Assembly (NCBI GenBank): GCA_029204225.1
Contig: MU832103.1
Span: 23,158-87,157 of the forward strand
Origin: Diphasiastrum complanatum
Taxonomy: Eukaryota > Streptophyta > Lycopodiopsida > Lycopodiales > Lycopodiaceae
DNA length: 64,000 bases
Direction: 5' to 3'
The stretch's first letter is position 1; each line of letters starts with the position of its first letter. The notes under the pieces are model-generated. The model ran no database searches. It was given only the letters and a program-made list of their open reading frames with translations, and was not told the DNA's origin. Shown here piece by piece: positions 31,076 through 41,755 of the stretch. A program made the position numbers and the translations under genes.

Positions 31076-31880
31076 TCCTTCGTTCGGCTTAATGATCGCT
31101 TACTTCTCATAATTTGCATTGTTAGATATGTTGGATGATAGCAAGCTTACATAAGCTTTGATTATTAGTGATTGGTATAGCATTTGTGCTTACCAAAGAA
31201 CATAGGAAGACTCTACAAAAGGGCACTGCCTCAAGAGTAGTTGTGAACCATTATACAAGTATGATTATCAACCTTATCGCTATTACGTTGTCTCTTGACA
31301 GTGAACATGCAGATGCGATTGAAGCGCTACTATGTACTCTTGTTTAATGTGTCTCACATAGTAGATATGTGGCGCTGGCCAGTGAATTATTAATGACCAG
31401 AAATCACAATTTGAGCCAATACATGATAGTTATACATGATGTTATGTTGTTGCAGCAGTAGGCCGCCATCCCCTGGCAACGATGGACCATCGCTCTATCT
31501 GCTATTTTTTTTATCAAAGCCAGTTGTTTATGACTATGCTTGCAATGCATAACCCTATTTCAGATCATTACTTCTCATAGTTGGCCACCCAACTTACTCT
31601 CATTTTGTCCCAAGTTGCACATATTGTTATTGATATGGTATGAGATATGTGGTTGCTCATAAGAATAGTAATATAATGTGGTGTCTCTGGTTATTAATTT
31701 GAGACGTTATGTGAAGTAGTCGTAATGCTATAAATTTTGAAAATAATAATACTAAAATGATTGTACTGTTTGGTGAACATGCTGAAAGTCGAGGTATGAA
31801 GTATTGTGGAGACGAGTTTATGGCTTTTAAAGTTACTAACTCCGGCTTGTAAAATGAATGACACTTTATTGATGCTAAAC
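31076..31880. other. No gene recognised
   Basis: This is the stretch between the decayed gypsy integrase and a tRNA-like insert. I find no domain, LTR end or repeat, only short minus frames. Confidence 0.4.
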
Positions 31881-31898
31881 ATCTTTCTTATTATAATG

Positions 31899-31981
31899 CA
31901 TCTTGGTTTTTAAGGGGGCTTGATCTTGGGACCAAAGGAACTTTGGATGCCAAGCTAACCAATTGAGCCAACCCTTGAATA
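31899..31981 (-). mobile_element. tRNA-derived mini-retroposon flanked by a target-site duplication
   Basis: The minus strand reads GGTTGGCTCAATTGGTTAGC, which fits an RNA polymerase III A box (TGGCTCAATTGG). About 35 bp on comes GGTCCCAAGATCAAGCCCC, a weak B box, and then TTAAAAACC. The 83 bp insert lies between TTTCTTATTATAATG (31884-31898) and TTTCTTATTATTATAATG (31982-31999), a direct repeat with one 3-bp difference. This is the layout of a tRNA pseudogene or minimal SINE inserted by reverse transcription. It is too degenerate to assign an anticodon. Confidence 0.6.
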
Positions 31982-31999
31982 TTTCTTATTATTATAATG

Positions 32000-32795
32000 A
32001 AACTGTTATAACTATAACACACTACTTTTACCTTGTTATTCTCGATGTGCAATCATTATTATATAAGAAAGATTTCGCTTAAAGCAATTGGAGATGGGTA
32101 GCTCGCATGAAATCTCCTCACCTCGCATCCAGGTATGAAGCCATATGAGATAACACCGATTTGAATAGTTTTTGCGACAATGTGTGACGGTTTATGCATA
32201 CATATGGGATTTCATGATATGTTTTAAATGATAGCTCTTGTAACTTTTTACTAATAATACTTACGTTTCATTGACAAAGATTTATGGACGATACTTATAA
32301 CAAGGACAAAATCTATTTGACTTGAAAGCAGTGTTCCTTGTAAGTTATGTACTTTGGAAGAGCTTGATCTTGACGTGCTTGAATAACATGGATTACCCAA
32401 GCCAAAAGGCTCCGAAGATTTTTTGTGGGAGTGCATGGGGCTAGTATGGCACGGATCTGCCCTAGTACCTAGCACTTATGCCAATGTCAAGTCTCTTTGC
32501 ATGTGTATTGCAAGATAGCTTCTTATGTGTAAAAAATTTATGTGAACTTGATACATTCATTTTGCTCTTGGTCTGATCAGTATGGCATCTGCCCTGATAC
32601 GGTTTTTTTTAGGAGGACATAATGCATTGTTAATTATGAAAATCATGATAGAGAAGATTGGACATATTATTTGTTGCTGCAATAAAGATGATAAGGTAGT
32701 GAATCTTGTTTCAGACATGGATAACAACTGATGCTCAGCTATGACACCTGTCTTTCTCACGCAACTTATGCTATGAATTAAAGGGTTCAAAGGGT
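32000..32795. other. No gene recognised
   Basis: Minus frames at 32475-32251 and 32790-32557 are short and of unknown nature. A Ser-rich product is predicted for the first. No domains or repeats are seen. Confidence 0.35.
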
Positions 32796-34080
32796 TTGGT
32801 CTTGACTTGTCAAGAGAGACTATGTGAAATCTTGTTACTCTCTCTCAACGTCTTTTTAAGATGCCAACCCAACTACCTTTTGGCTGGGGTGGTACCAAAC
32901 CTTTACTTTTACTTGTGTTTTATGGCCTGCAAGCTTGTCTCTTTGCATAAAAATCCATCTTTTGACAAACCTATTGCTTTTGATACTATCATTAAAATGA
33001 GTAGATTTGAATCCTCAAAATGTCCTTCTGAACAAACCTGGGCTAGAGCTAGGGGCCGCTTTGAAACCGGTTTTAATACGATGAGCTTGCATCAAGCTAG
33101 AACTTGGACTGGAAAACACCATTCTTTAAGTGCAGGTGCGGTGACAAATGTAAAAACATTTCTTCTATTATATGGTTTGATCACACTATCTAGTTCATGA
33201 TGAACAACCTTGCCAAATTCTTCTCTGGTGCTTTGCTACATAACCAACTTAATGCCTTCTTTCTTTGGCTTCATAAACCTACTAGGGATGTTGTTAAAGC
33301 CCTTCTTGCCTTTATGTACATAAGACAACACATGATTGAAACTTCCTTTGAAATTTCTATTAACCCCTCTGCTAAACTTCTTGCACACCTTGGCGATGCT
33401 GAAAACATCTGGGAAATTGAACGTCTTCTTAAAAAGCCCAGCTTCTCTACCTTACATGATAAATACTTCCAGAATACAAGCAGAAAAACAGGGTCCTTCA
33501 ATCTGAATAATCCAAGCTCAGTCATATCAGACAATGGTAACAAGAAGAGGAAATATTTTTCTAATAAAGACAATGAGGGGCAAAACAGTGGTGGCAAAGA
33601 GAGTCTTCTTATCATAAAGCTAAATTTTTACCGTGATGATCCATGTGTAGGAGGAAATAGAAGAAATAAGAGTCCTGGAGCTCAGTGCAACTGGTAGGCG
33701 ATGATTATTGGTTAAAAGAGACAAAGGGAAGATGTTTTTGCATTTACATTACTACAATAGATGCTTTGATAGTATAAACATTAAACAACTTTACTATGAG
33801 ACTTTACTTCAGATTTTTGGTCATATTGATGAGATCTTTGAGCAAATTGTCTTTGGCTGGACCTTTTCTCCGTGTCTTAAGCATGAATGGTATAAACCCT
33901 TTGAAGTAATTTGTGATTTTAATATTAACAATATTCCACTTTGAACCTGCTAGAATTCTAAATGTTTGAAAGAGTTTATTGATGAAAATGTTGGGCATGT
34001 TATTTCTATGAATACTAGAATTATTAATGGCAAAATTTTAAGGAACGACCTGAACAAAGGGCTTAATCATATCCCTTTAC
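32796..34080 (+). pseudogene. Unidentified multi-frame coding relic
   Basis: Three consecutive open + frames touch or overlap: 32796-33200 (134 residues, with FDKPIAFDTIIKMSRFESS and ARARGRFETGFN), 33197-33697 (166 residues, ending in a Lys/Asn-rich tail), and 33708-33944 plus 33966-34080 (IDEIFEQIVFGWTF, then LKEFIDENVGHVISMNT and NDLNKGLNHIPLR). The last block, with GHV.S followed about 20 residues on by KGLNHIPLR, looks conserved rather than random. I associate it loosely with N-terminal parts of some plant transposon-encoded RT proteins but cannot confirm this. It could be one gene with frameshifts or introns. Confidence 0.4.
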
Positions 34081-34082
34081 GC

Positions 34083-34140
34083 ATGACATCAAGCACTGCT
34101 GTATATATTTTAAATAGAACACCTACAGCAGTTGTGTGTG
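34083..34140 (+). pseudogene. Possible copia integrase micro-fragment
   Basis: SSTAVYILNRTPT fits the copia integrase core motif A.Y.LNR.PT, directly after the unidentified relic and in its frame. It is only about 13 residues, so chance similarity is possible. Confidence 0.35.
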
Positions 34141-34240
34141 AAGTTTTTAGCACGTGTGAACTTCACCACACACCCTACAGGATCTTACTGAGGTGTTGTG
34201 ATCGCACAAGATTGATCAAAGAACTGTATGCTTGAAAAAT

Positions 34241-34975
34241 CTAAGGCAAGAGCACAATGGCATACATTTGATGAAAAAAGCTAACTCCTCACTATGTTGT
34301 CATTGCTTATGCTCAAAGACTTCGTGTTTGTCTTGTCAAATCTTGGCTTGTTCTTGTTCCTCTTCCTTCCCTTCGTGAAAAGAGCTTTCTCCTAATCACT
34401 GTTTCTTTCTCCTTCATCCCTCATCAGTCTCTCATCAGCGACAAGACTGATTGCTTTGTCGAATGTCATATCTGGTAGACTCAGTATGAGCATTCTCAAC
34501 GACTGATAGGACGCAGGTAGAGATTTCATGAAGTATATCAATTATTGTGGTGCTGGGACCTGGTGTTCTTGTCCTGATGCAGTGAGTTGAGCGAAGATCG
34601 TTCTGATCTTCTCAACGTGCTGATCCAACTGGTTGCCATCCCATCGTATATGGATTGCAGCTAATTGTGAAGATGCATCACTGAAGCGGCAGTCCTTACT
34701 TCATACTTCTGCTTTAGTCTTTCTCATGCTGCATGGCTGCTTTCACAGTTTTCAATCTGCATGAGTATTTCCTCGTTAATGGACGAAACGATGATCACCA
34801 TTGCACGTTCATCCTTTTTTATCCACTCGGCTCTCCTCGGGTCTCTCTCTGAAGGCTGCACCTCTATGAGTTCGGTCACCGACCAGATGCCTTCACACTT
34901 CAGAAGTGTTTTGATTTTTAATTTCCATACTCTATAGTTTTTGTCATTAAGACTGATTGCTATTCTCATCTAGAT
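34241..34975 (-). pseudogene. Ty1/copia gag remnant
   Basis: The start region 34969-34724 gives LNDKNYRVWKLKIKTLLKCEGIW, AEWIKKDERAMVIIVSSINEEILMQI, the copia gag N-terminus. After a frameshift, ESSHAAWERL.QKYEV, a Leu-poor middle, and KAISLVADERLMRDEGE and KALFTKGRKRNKNK (34440-34300) are readable. The element's primer-binding site lies about 70 bp upstream, so this is the first gene after its 5' LTR. The zinc knuckle and pol are absent; the + strand relic ends at 34240. Confidence 0.8.
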
Positions 34976-35040
34976 CATTGCAGCCATATTGTGTTGCCTA
35001 GAGAATCATTGTTTAGATATCATGCAGTGATAACCTCAGC

Positions 35041-35052
35041 GCTCTGATACCA
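35041..35052 (-). promoter_or_regulatory. Primer-binding site of copia element
   Basis: The minus strand reads TGGTATCAGAGC, complementary to the initiator tRNA-Met 3' region used as primer by most plant copia elements. It abuts the CA end of the LTR (35053) without a gap, fixing the LTR border. Confidence 0.9.
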
Positions 35053-35649
35053 TGTCGCGAATGTTTCGTGAACTGATTGTTGTCACGAACTGATTCTTTT
35101 CGAGTTCGTTTAGTTTTCTTTTGCGGAAGCTTTCAAGATCCTAGGCAAGCGACTACAAATCACAGAACGTAAAAGATTTGAGCAATCAAAACGATGAAAA
35201 ACAATGAGATGAAGAAGAGAGCAATTGTATTATCAGCTTTTGAGATTTGAATGAGATGGTCAGTGTCTCGCTCATTGGCGGCCTGACACTCAGGTCAATC
35301 GTTGTGTTTTGCTCGTTGGCAGACTTTCATGCATAGCTATTTTCGTCTCTCTATCTTCTTTCTCTGCTCTATTTTGTGTTGATCAAGATTATGTATATAT
35401 CTACACTGTATAGAGTTTACAAAACAGCTAAACAGAGAATTACAAGATAAGTCTACGCTAATCAACTAGTTAGTTATTCTCTGTTAAGGCTAACTATTTT
35501 AGCTGAGCGTGAAGTACAATACACCACGCTCGTCGAGCTACTAGTTGGCAGCGCGAATTGTTTTCCTTCGTGTCATTTTGTTTCGTTTCGTGTCTTCAGG
35601 TTTTCAAGGTATGTTCGCCCTTCACTTCGTTTCGCTTCACTTCGTGACA
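35053..35649 (-). mobile_element. 5' LTR of copia element (family TGTCACGAAG...CGCGACA), 597 bp
   Basis: On the minus strand it starts TGTCACGAAGTGAAGCGAAACG at 35649 and ends TTCGCGACA at 35053, directly followed by the primer-binding site. A partial copy is at 19780-20065. A TATATACATAATC stretch near 35395 could be its TATA region. With the gag remnant at 34.2-35.0 kb it makes a 5' LTR-PBS-gag unit, the rest of the element being lost. Confidence 0.85.
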
Positions 35650-36140
35650 AAGTTGCAAGAGTTCGCAATTTCTGATCTCTCTCTCTCATGGGCTCTATTA
35701 TGAGGCTATTCTGTTTTATTAACTCTTCAAAACGTCAAGAAATGATTTTTTCCTTATGATATTAAACCTACGTAATTCCCTTACCATGCTAAACTTAGAA
35801 AAATGACTCCCTAAGAAGTTTTTTTCAAAACAAACTATAGTCCTTTGGTGGGAAACTTAGTTTTCATTGAATGGCTATGATCTGTGCACATTAGAATGAT
35901 ACAATCTAACGGTGAGCATTAATGAGCACCTGGTGCACCAAGATGTATTGGTTTTTCAAAACAAATTAAATTGTCAACTTTTGATATATGATCCCATATA
36001 GGGAGGAAAAGCTAAAGCATGTAGATTTATGGTCATCATGAACATTGTATCCTATTAATCCATATTTCATTGCAACATCCAAAATTTTCTTCGGTGACTC
36101 AATTAGTAATCTACATGTGTCATGGCAAAAATGGCCCTTT
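35650..36140. other. No gene recognised
   Basis: AT-rich sequence upstream of the first copy of the intron-containing family. It may include that family's 5' part, but no frame is convincing. Confidence 0.35.
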
Positions 36141-37295
36141 TGGGTTACTATAAGAATTTGAAACTCTATGAAAACACATTCAATGCGAAGAATACATTAT
36201 TTGAAAGAATAATTAAGGAAAATATCAAAGGAGTGCGAAGAAAAATCTAACTTGTTTGGAAGAAAATGAGATGTTCAAGAAGGAGATTCAAACATTGAAA
36301 TATTCTTTGTGTCATTTTACAACTAATAATAATGAGATAAAAATTGCATTTCAATCCACGTGTATCTCATATTTCTCTCTTGTTAAAGATATGGATTTGC
36401 TCAACAGAAAGGTAAAAAGCAATAAGAGAAAAAGACTGGTAACCAAAGATATGTGTGATATATCATCCAAAGGAGATGATTGAAAAAGAAGAATCCGTGC
36501 ATTCAAGTAAGTTGTAACTTATTTAGTTCAATATTGCTTGAACTTTTTGATTCAATCATAATCACTAGTTTTGTTATTTATTAATTTCCACTCACAGTTT
36601 ATTTGTTTATTATGTCGTTGTGATTACTATGAGTGTCCTAATCTCTACTGACTTTTTTATGAACATTATATTTGCAATGCAGATCAACATTGCTTGCTGA
36701 AGACCATTTGGCCGATGAAATTTCCTTTGGAAACTCACTAGGTTCTATTTTAACTTCTAAATCTATGAAATCAATGTTAAACAATAACAAAATGAAAAAG
36801 ATTAAGGCTTTAGTTACTGATAGCATTATGAATGAAGTTGAAAAAATATTGGATACTACATAGGTTTAGGGGGCATGTGATTTTTCTAGCATCGGTAGAG
36901 AAAATATGCAACAATATTTAAGATGATAAAGGAAGCATTTGCACAGGTAAGTATAAAAAACTTTCCAATCCCACGACCATTTCATCTAAAAAAAAAGAAA
37001 GACATGTTAATCAAGGTATGCAAAAAATAGTTGGTAATCCATCTCATATCAATGAAGCGTATTGCTCGAAAGGAGAATGTCTAGCTTATAACAATTCTAA
37101 CAATCTATTTATTGCATCAATCAGTTACTTACATTCATTATATATCTTTACGGTATCACAAATGAGAATGTCATAACAAGTTGATAGTTGTTCTTAAGTT
37201 AGATGGGTCTGAAATTATAAAAAAAAAAAATGAAAATAGTCAGTCTTACGATCATGAATGAAGCACTTTTAAATTCAGAAGACTCAGAAGGTCTC
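36140..37295 (+). pseudogene. Unknown intron-containing protein family, copy B (decayed)
   Basis: This copy is homologous to the better one at 40391-41755. Exon part one (about 36140-36506) starts GYYKN.K.YE and includes LEENEMFKKEIQTLKYS, a coiled-coil-like stretch (frame 36256-36483). An intron 36507-36682 begins CAA/GTAAG and ends GCAG/ATCA. The last exon (36683 on) reads RSTLLAEDHL, SLGSILTSKSMKSML, then MIKEAFAQV and NFPIPRPFH, after which stops and A-runs wreck the frame up to about 37290 (TIMNEALLNSEDSEGLNF). The product is unknown. The shared intron says it derives from genomic DNA copies, not from a spliced retrocopy. Confidence 0.6.
36507..36682 (+). other. Predicted intron of copy B (176 bp)
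   Basis: Donor TTCAA/GTAAGTTG and acceptor TTTGCAATGCAG/ATCAAC, T-rich in between. It sits at the same protein position as the 96 bp intron of copy A. Removing it joins R.FK to S-T-L-L, matching the joint in copy A. Confidence 0.65.
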
Positions 37296-37640
37296 AACTT
37301 CGTGTTCAAGCCCGCCGTGTTCAAGCCCGCCGCGCTCTCGCTACTGCTCCTCGATCCTTCTTCTTGTTCAGGCCTGATCTGCTCACGGCCTTCTTCTTCT
37401 CTGCTCCTTGCCCGTTCGCTGATCTGCTGCCCTGGTTCTGCTCCCTAGGTCTCCTCTGCCTCTGCTCTACAAGATCTCTTCTTTTTCTTCTCGCTCAGCT
37501 CAGCTCACTGGTCTCTGGTCGCGCTTCTTTGCTAGCCGCTTGCCCCGAATTCTCACAGTTCGCTCTTCTGTTTCGTCTTTGACCTGATCTCTCTCTTTGG
37601 GCCACATTCCTTGCACGCTGATCACTGAGGGCGAACGGTT
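37296..37640. other. GC- and CT-rich island
   Basis: In an AT-rich window, 37300-37640 is strongly C+T rich on the + strand (CCCGCCGTGTTC, CCCGCCGCGCTCTCG, repeated CTGCTC and TCTTCTTC). Open + frames of 72 residues are low-complexity Leu/Ser/Cys. It adjoins the broken end of copy B. It may be the 5' leader of another element, a promoter region or foreign sequence. Confidence 0.4.
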
Positions 37641-37904
37641 CTGGACAATGCTCACCATCATAACTCAATACCCAGGAGGATAGCTACATCTTGTGATTGA
37701 ACCCTTTTGCAATCGTTGGTCAGTCTGCAGACATGGATCTCATGGTCTCAATCTTTACCTTCTCTCCTTTTTGTAAGGATTCGTTCATCTGCAGCAAGTC
37801 GGGATGATCGCGGCCGACAACGTTCCGTTGTGATATCACTTGTGATGACAATGACTCCTTTATGACTAAGGTCTAGCCCTGATTTTGGCTGCGATCTGGC
37901 TCGA

Positions 37905-38180
37905 TTCTTTCACTTACCTTGCTTCTCTGTTGGCAGTAGAGGATGATACTGCCTCTATAGGTTGAGGTACACTTAGTTCGGTCACATCTCCGTCATTACT
38001 AGGATTTAGGCCGATATCAGAATTCCGGATTGCTTGTCCAAACGCAGCCAAGCTTGAGTTATCAACAGGTTACACAAGAATGGTGCTTCCATCTATGGTG
38101 TTTACTTGAGCAATGTTCTTGAGTATAACAGGACTTTCATCGTGTTCGTTCTCAACATGATCCAGTACAGAAGGGCTTGC
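37905..38180 (-). pseudogene. Unassigned coding-like trace
   Basis: With one or two stops the minus strand reads LDHVENEHDESPVILKNI, TIDGSTILV, SLAAFGQAIRNSDIGLNPS and DVTELSVPQPIEAVSS. The composition is acidic and protein-like. I do not recognise it; an N-terminal part of a LINE-type or other retroelement protein is possible but unproven. Confidence 0.3.
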
Positions 38181-38640
38181 TGGTTATTGTCAAGGATCTA
38201 AGCATAACACTCATTCTTCAGAATCACCATACTAGAATTGCTCTCGGAATTGAGCCTCGTGGCCTAAAAAATAACATGAAAATAGCTTACATGACTGTAA
38301 TCAAGTATTGCTTTTTCACACACAACATTACTTCTCTCAAAGCAAAAGGGAGCCTCCCTGAAGCAAAGAGATGGCTCTCCCACCAATCATTACACACATT
38401 ATAGTCCTCAAAAATATGTCACAACAACCCCCAACATCAACACCTATCATTAGACATCGAGAGCTCCCACACAAAGCTCTCACTACCATACTCTTCCCAC
38501 ACAAGGATCGACACAAGGTGTTAAAAACTGAAGAATAATAACTAAGATCCACACAAGGATGAGAATCCTAAAACCAAACTAACACTCTCATTGTGCATAA
38601 GTTTCACTCCTCTCTATCAACAACATAGAAGAAAATTATC

Positions 38641-38895
38641 AGGCTCTCTCTTAGCAGCACACCAGTGCAATTAGACCCATTCTCTCGGGCTCTCTCTTAG
38701 CAGCACACCAGTGCAATTAGACCCATTCTCTCAGCAGCATGGCAAGGCAATCATACACACTCTTTTTTCAAGCACAATCTGGCTCTCTACATTCTCTGGG
38801 GCTCTCTCTTAGCAGCACACCAGTGCAATTAGACCCATTCTCTCAGCAGCATGGCAAGGCAATCATACACACTCTTTTTTCAAGCACAATCTTGG
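38641..38895. repeat. Nested tandem repeat, 48 bp and about 113 bp units
   Basis: A 48 bp unit containing CTCTCTTAGCAGCACACCAG and TGCAATTAGACCCATTCTCTC appears three times (about 38643, 38690 and 38803). From the second copy on, a longer unit that also holds AGCAGCATGGCAAGGCAATC and CACACTCTTTTTTCAAGCAC is present twice (about 38690-38795 and 38803-38895). The copies are nearly identical, so the duplication is recent. Confidence 0.85.
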
Positions 38896-39890
38896 CTCGC
38901 TATGGCTGCAACATAAGAAGATAGTGAGGCTGGCCATTCTCTCTTTTGCATATCTTTTCACTCAAAGCTTCTTTCCTTTTTATAGAGGGTGCTGAGGGGT
39001 AGGCCTTCACTTTGACAACTTTTCATTTTTCAGTCCCTTTTTTTCAGAATGTGTAAAATGCAATGCTCATCACATCATCCAATTTTTTATGCTTAGAACC
39101 TTTCCCTTGTACCTCTCCAATGACCTATGGGCACTTTTGTCCCAAGAAGATTTTTTTAAAATTTTGCTTATGATTTTCAAGGTGATGTAGACACTAAGCT
39201 CCCCCATTTGATATGTGGCCAGGGTGTGACGTCACCCAGTTCACTTATTAAGCCTTAATTTTAATGAAATAACTTTTGCAAGGGCTATAAAAACTTTTCG
39301 TCAAGTTGGTTGGACTTGTTGGCCTCCCAAGTATTTAATTTTTTCATTCTCATTTGCCTTGCCGATTTTTCTCTGTGACTGCTATTTTGATGCCGTAAAT
39401 TGTCGTGTACCCATATTTGAAACCCACTGTGCTTATTCACTGATGTCTGCTATTACGTCAATTTTTTCATCAGTACTTCAACTGACTTTATTTTCATTCT
39501 TCGATTGACTGACGTTGCTTTAAGTGACAGACTAGAGCAATCTTGGGAAGAAACTGACCGGTTCTTAAAAAGCAAAGAGTTTTTTTTTGCATTAGTAAAA
39601 TATTATTAAGTACATCAAAATGGTGCTCGGCATTGCCGGCATTTTTACATCCGGGTCAATTTTAAGACTGTAAAAGTTCTGACTAGCCACATTTAGGCGG
39701 GTTGGGACCTATGTCTACTTAGATCGGCATTTTCCGCTCGGTCTTACAACATTTGACATATGTCAAATATTTTCGACGATTTTCTAGACCGTTTATAAAG
39801 ATATGTCATCTATTAATAATTAACGTGTCTAGCCACTTCAAGGACGGGCTGGGACCACTTTCTGATCCACCTTTTTGTATCAACTTTCAT
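38896..39890. other. No gene recognised; contains an 18 bp perfect palindrome
   Basis: ATTTGACATATGTCAAAT at 39751-39768 is a perfect palindrome. Elsewhere there are T runs (near 39576) and a GCCATTGCCGGC-like spot near 39632. No domain is readable. Confidence 0.4.
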
Positions 39891-39915
39891 CGAATACACA
39901 ATATTTTGGTGCTCG

Positions 39916-40190
39916 TCAAATACTTTGCAACCGCTTTTTGCTCAATATTAGTCCGATTTTTGTCGTCAAAAATTCGGCTAACACAATCCATTCATCACTT
40001 CCAAAACTAGATAATGGAATTGAGACTATTTGCCCAAAATTTTCTTTTATATCAGGAATGTACATAGATTCATAAAAAAAGATTCCACAATCAGCAAGAT
40101 ATTTTGTAGTTCTATCTCTATATTGTAGCTGTCCAATATCAATGTGTACTACATCTAACACACCTGCAAGAGATCCACAATTTGAAGCAC
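39916..40190 (-). other. Unassigned minus-strand open frame
   Basis: Eighty-one residues (40161-39916), extendable upstream without a stop to about 40190, including VVHIDIGQLQYRDRTTKYLADCGIFF, YESMYIPDIKENFGQ. It reads like protein but belongs to no family I recognise. It lies 200 bp left of, and opposite to, copy A. Confidence 0.35.
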
Positions 40191-40390
40191 TGAATTATTT
40201 GGCACTATGAGTTAACTCTAGTTAACCCTGTAAACTATGATTTGACAATGCATTTCCATTAATGCTACGTCGATTTTCTCATTTCAACCACCTGTCATAT
40301 TCATTTTCAATATTTTTGGACCTCTTCGGGCAGTGATGAGCTGGAAGAGCAGGCCTGGTTTTCTACTAGATTAATCTATCGATCAGTAAG

Positions 40391-41755
40391 ATGTCTAAAC
40401 ATCATCTCCATATTGATCTTCCCATTGAATATGATCCACAGTCGAATTTTTTTTTGAAAGAATCCACTTTACCAGCTCACCAAAGGACAGAAGACAGGAA
40501 ACATTGTGATCTATGGGTTGATGGAAGTTTGTGTCCAATCGATCGAAGCTCAATGCAACATCCAAATTCTAGATCAGTCACACAACTCAAACTATTTTTG
40601 TGTGAAGGACACAATGGTCTATTGGGTTATTGTGAAAGATTGAAAATTTATGGCATTAGTGATTCAATTCCATTGTTTGGAAAATATGTTGAATGGTTTG
40701 CTTACTGACTACAGAGAAAAAGAAACTCTTTTGTTGCAAACAAAAGAGGAGAATGAAATCTTCAAGATAGATAATTCTCGTTTGCAAGATATTATATTAA
40801 ACCTTAACCAAAAAACTGACAATATGAAACTAATTGTACAAACATTGCATACCTCATATTGTCAAATAAATGCAAAAGTAAACACGTTACGAAAGAAAAT
40901 ACTAAACAATAAGTGAAAATAAGTTATTTAAAAAAGTATTGACGAGCTTTCATCAAGTGGGGGTCAATGGAGAAAAAGAATATATGCTTTCAAGTAAGAT
41001 TATGTTTTAAACTATTCATGTCTTTTGTTTCATCTAGCACATCAATGATTGTGAATTTTTTTTTTTTTAATCTTATTTTTATTTTGTAGATCAGCTTTAG
41101 TCACCAATCAAAATCTGAAAGACAAGGACATGATTGGAAAGTCTTTGAGTGCAGTGTTTACAGCCAAGTCAACGACGAGTCTACTAGGAAATCAATGATA
41201 TTCTCGAATCAAGTCCAAGATTGCAGAGGCCCTTGTGGGTGAAGTTGGCAAGATCATTGACCAAAAATTGATACAAGGAGCATGTGATTATTTTGGTATT
41301 AGCAGGGATGCATATGACACAATGTTTAAAATTATCAAAGAGGCATTTGGACATGTACATTTAAAAAAATTTCCTATTCCCCGGCCCTTTCAAATCAAAT
41401 TAGAGAGGGATGTGTTAAACATGGGTTTGCAAAATATCATTGGTATTCCTTACCATATCAATGAAATTTATAACTCAAAACATGGCACTTTGTCATATGA
41501 TTCCACCAACAATATGTTTGTAGATCTGAATCATTTATTGAGATTTATTGTAAAGTTTTATGGAATCACAAATGAAAGTGTTGAAAAATTGATATTGGCT
41601 CTCAAGTTAGATGAATTAGAAGTAATAAAGGGACAAAAGCTAGAAAGGGTTAGTGTTACACTTATGAATGGAGCATTAAGCAATACGATAAACTCGGAGA
41701 GTCTTGATTTCAGTGTGCAATCCAAAAATAATATTTGATGGTTAGCAGCTTTCTA
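40391..41755 (+). pseudogene. Unknown intron-containing protein family, copy A
   Basis: Exon part one starts MSKHHLHIDLPIEYDP (40391-40708), with WVDGSLCPIDRSS and LLGYCERLKIYG. A shift near 40700 leads to a coiled-coil stretch (LQTKEENEIFKIDNSRLQDI, NQKTDNMKLIVQTL; to 40916). The exon ends ELSSSGGQWRKRICFQ at 40993. Intron 40994-41089. The last exon reads RSALVTNQNL, SLSAVFTAKS, then in the 41235-41738 frame (167 residues) GISRDAYDTMFKIIKEAFG, KKFPIPRPF, LLRFIVKFYGIT and LMNGALSNTINS. The stop TGA at 41736 is followed in frame by WLAAF, so it may replace a Trp codon. No known domain; function unknown. Two frame problems argue that it is a pseudogene. Confidence 0.6.
40994..41089 (+). other. 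Predicted intron of copy A (96 bp)
   Basis: Donor TTTCAA/GTAAGATT, a T13 tract, and acceptor TTTTGTAG/ATCAGC. It is in the same place as the 176 bp intron of copy B, and both flanking exons align between copies. Confidence 0.7.

Noticed and set aside
39751-39768. Perfect 18 bp palindrome as a regulatory operator or origin
   Set aside because: A single palindrome in AT-rich DNA with no neighbouring gene; chance is likely enough.
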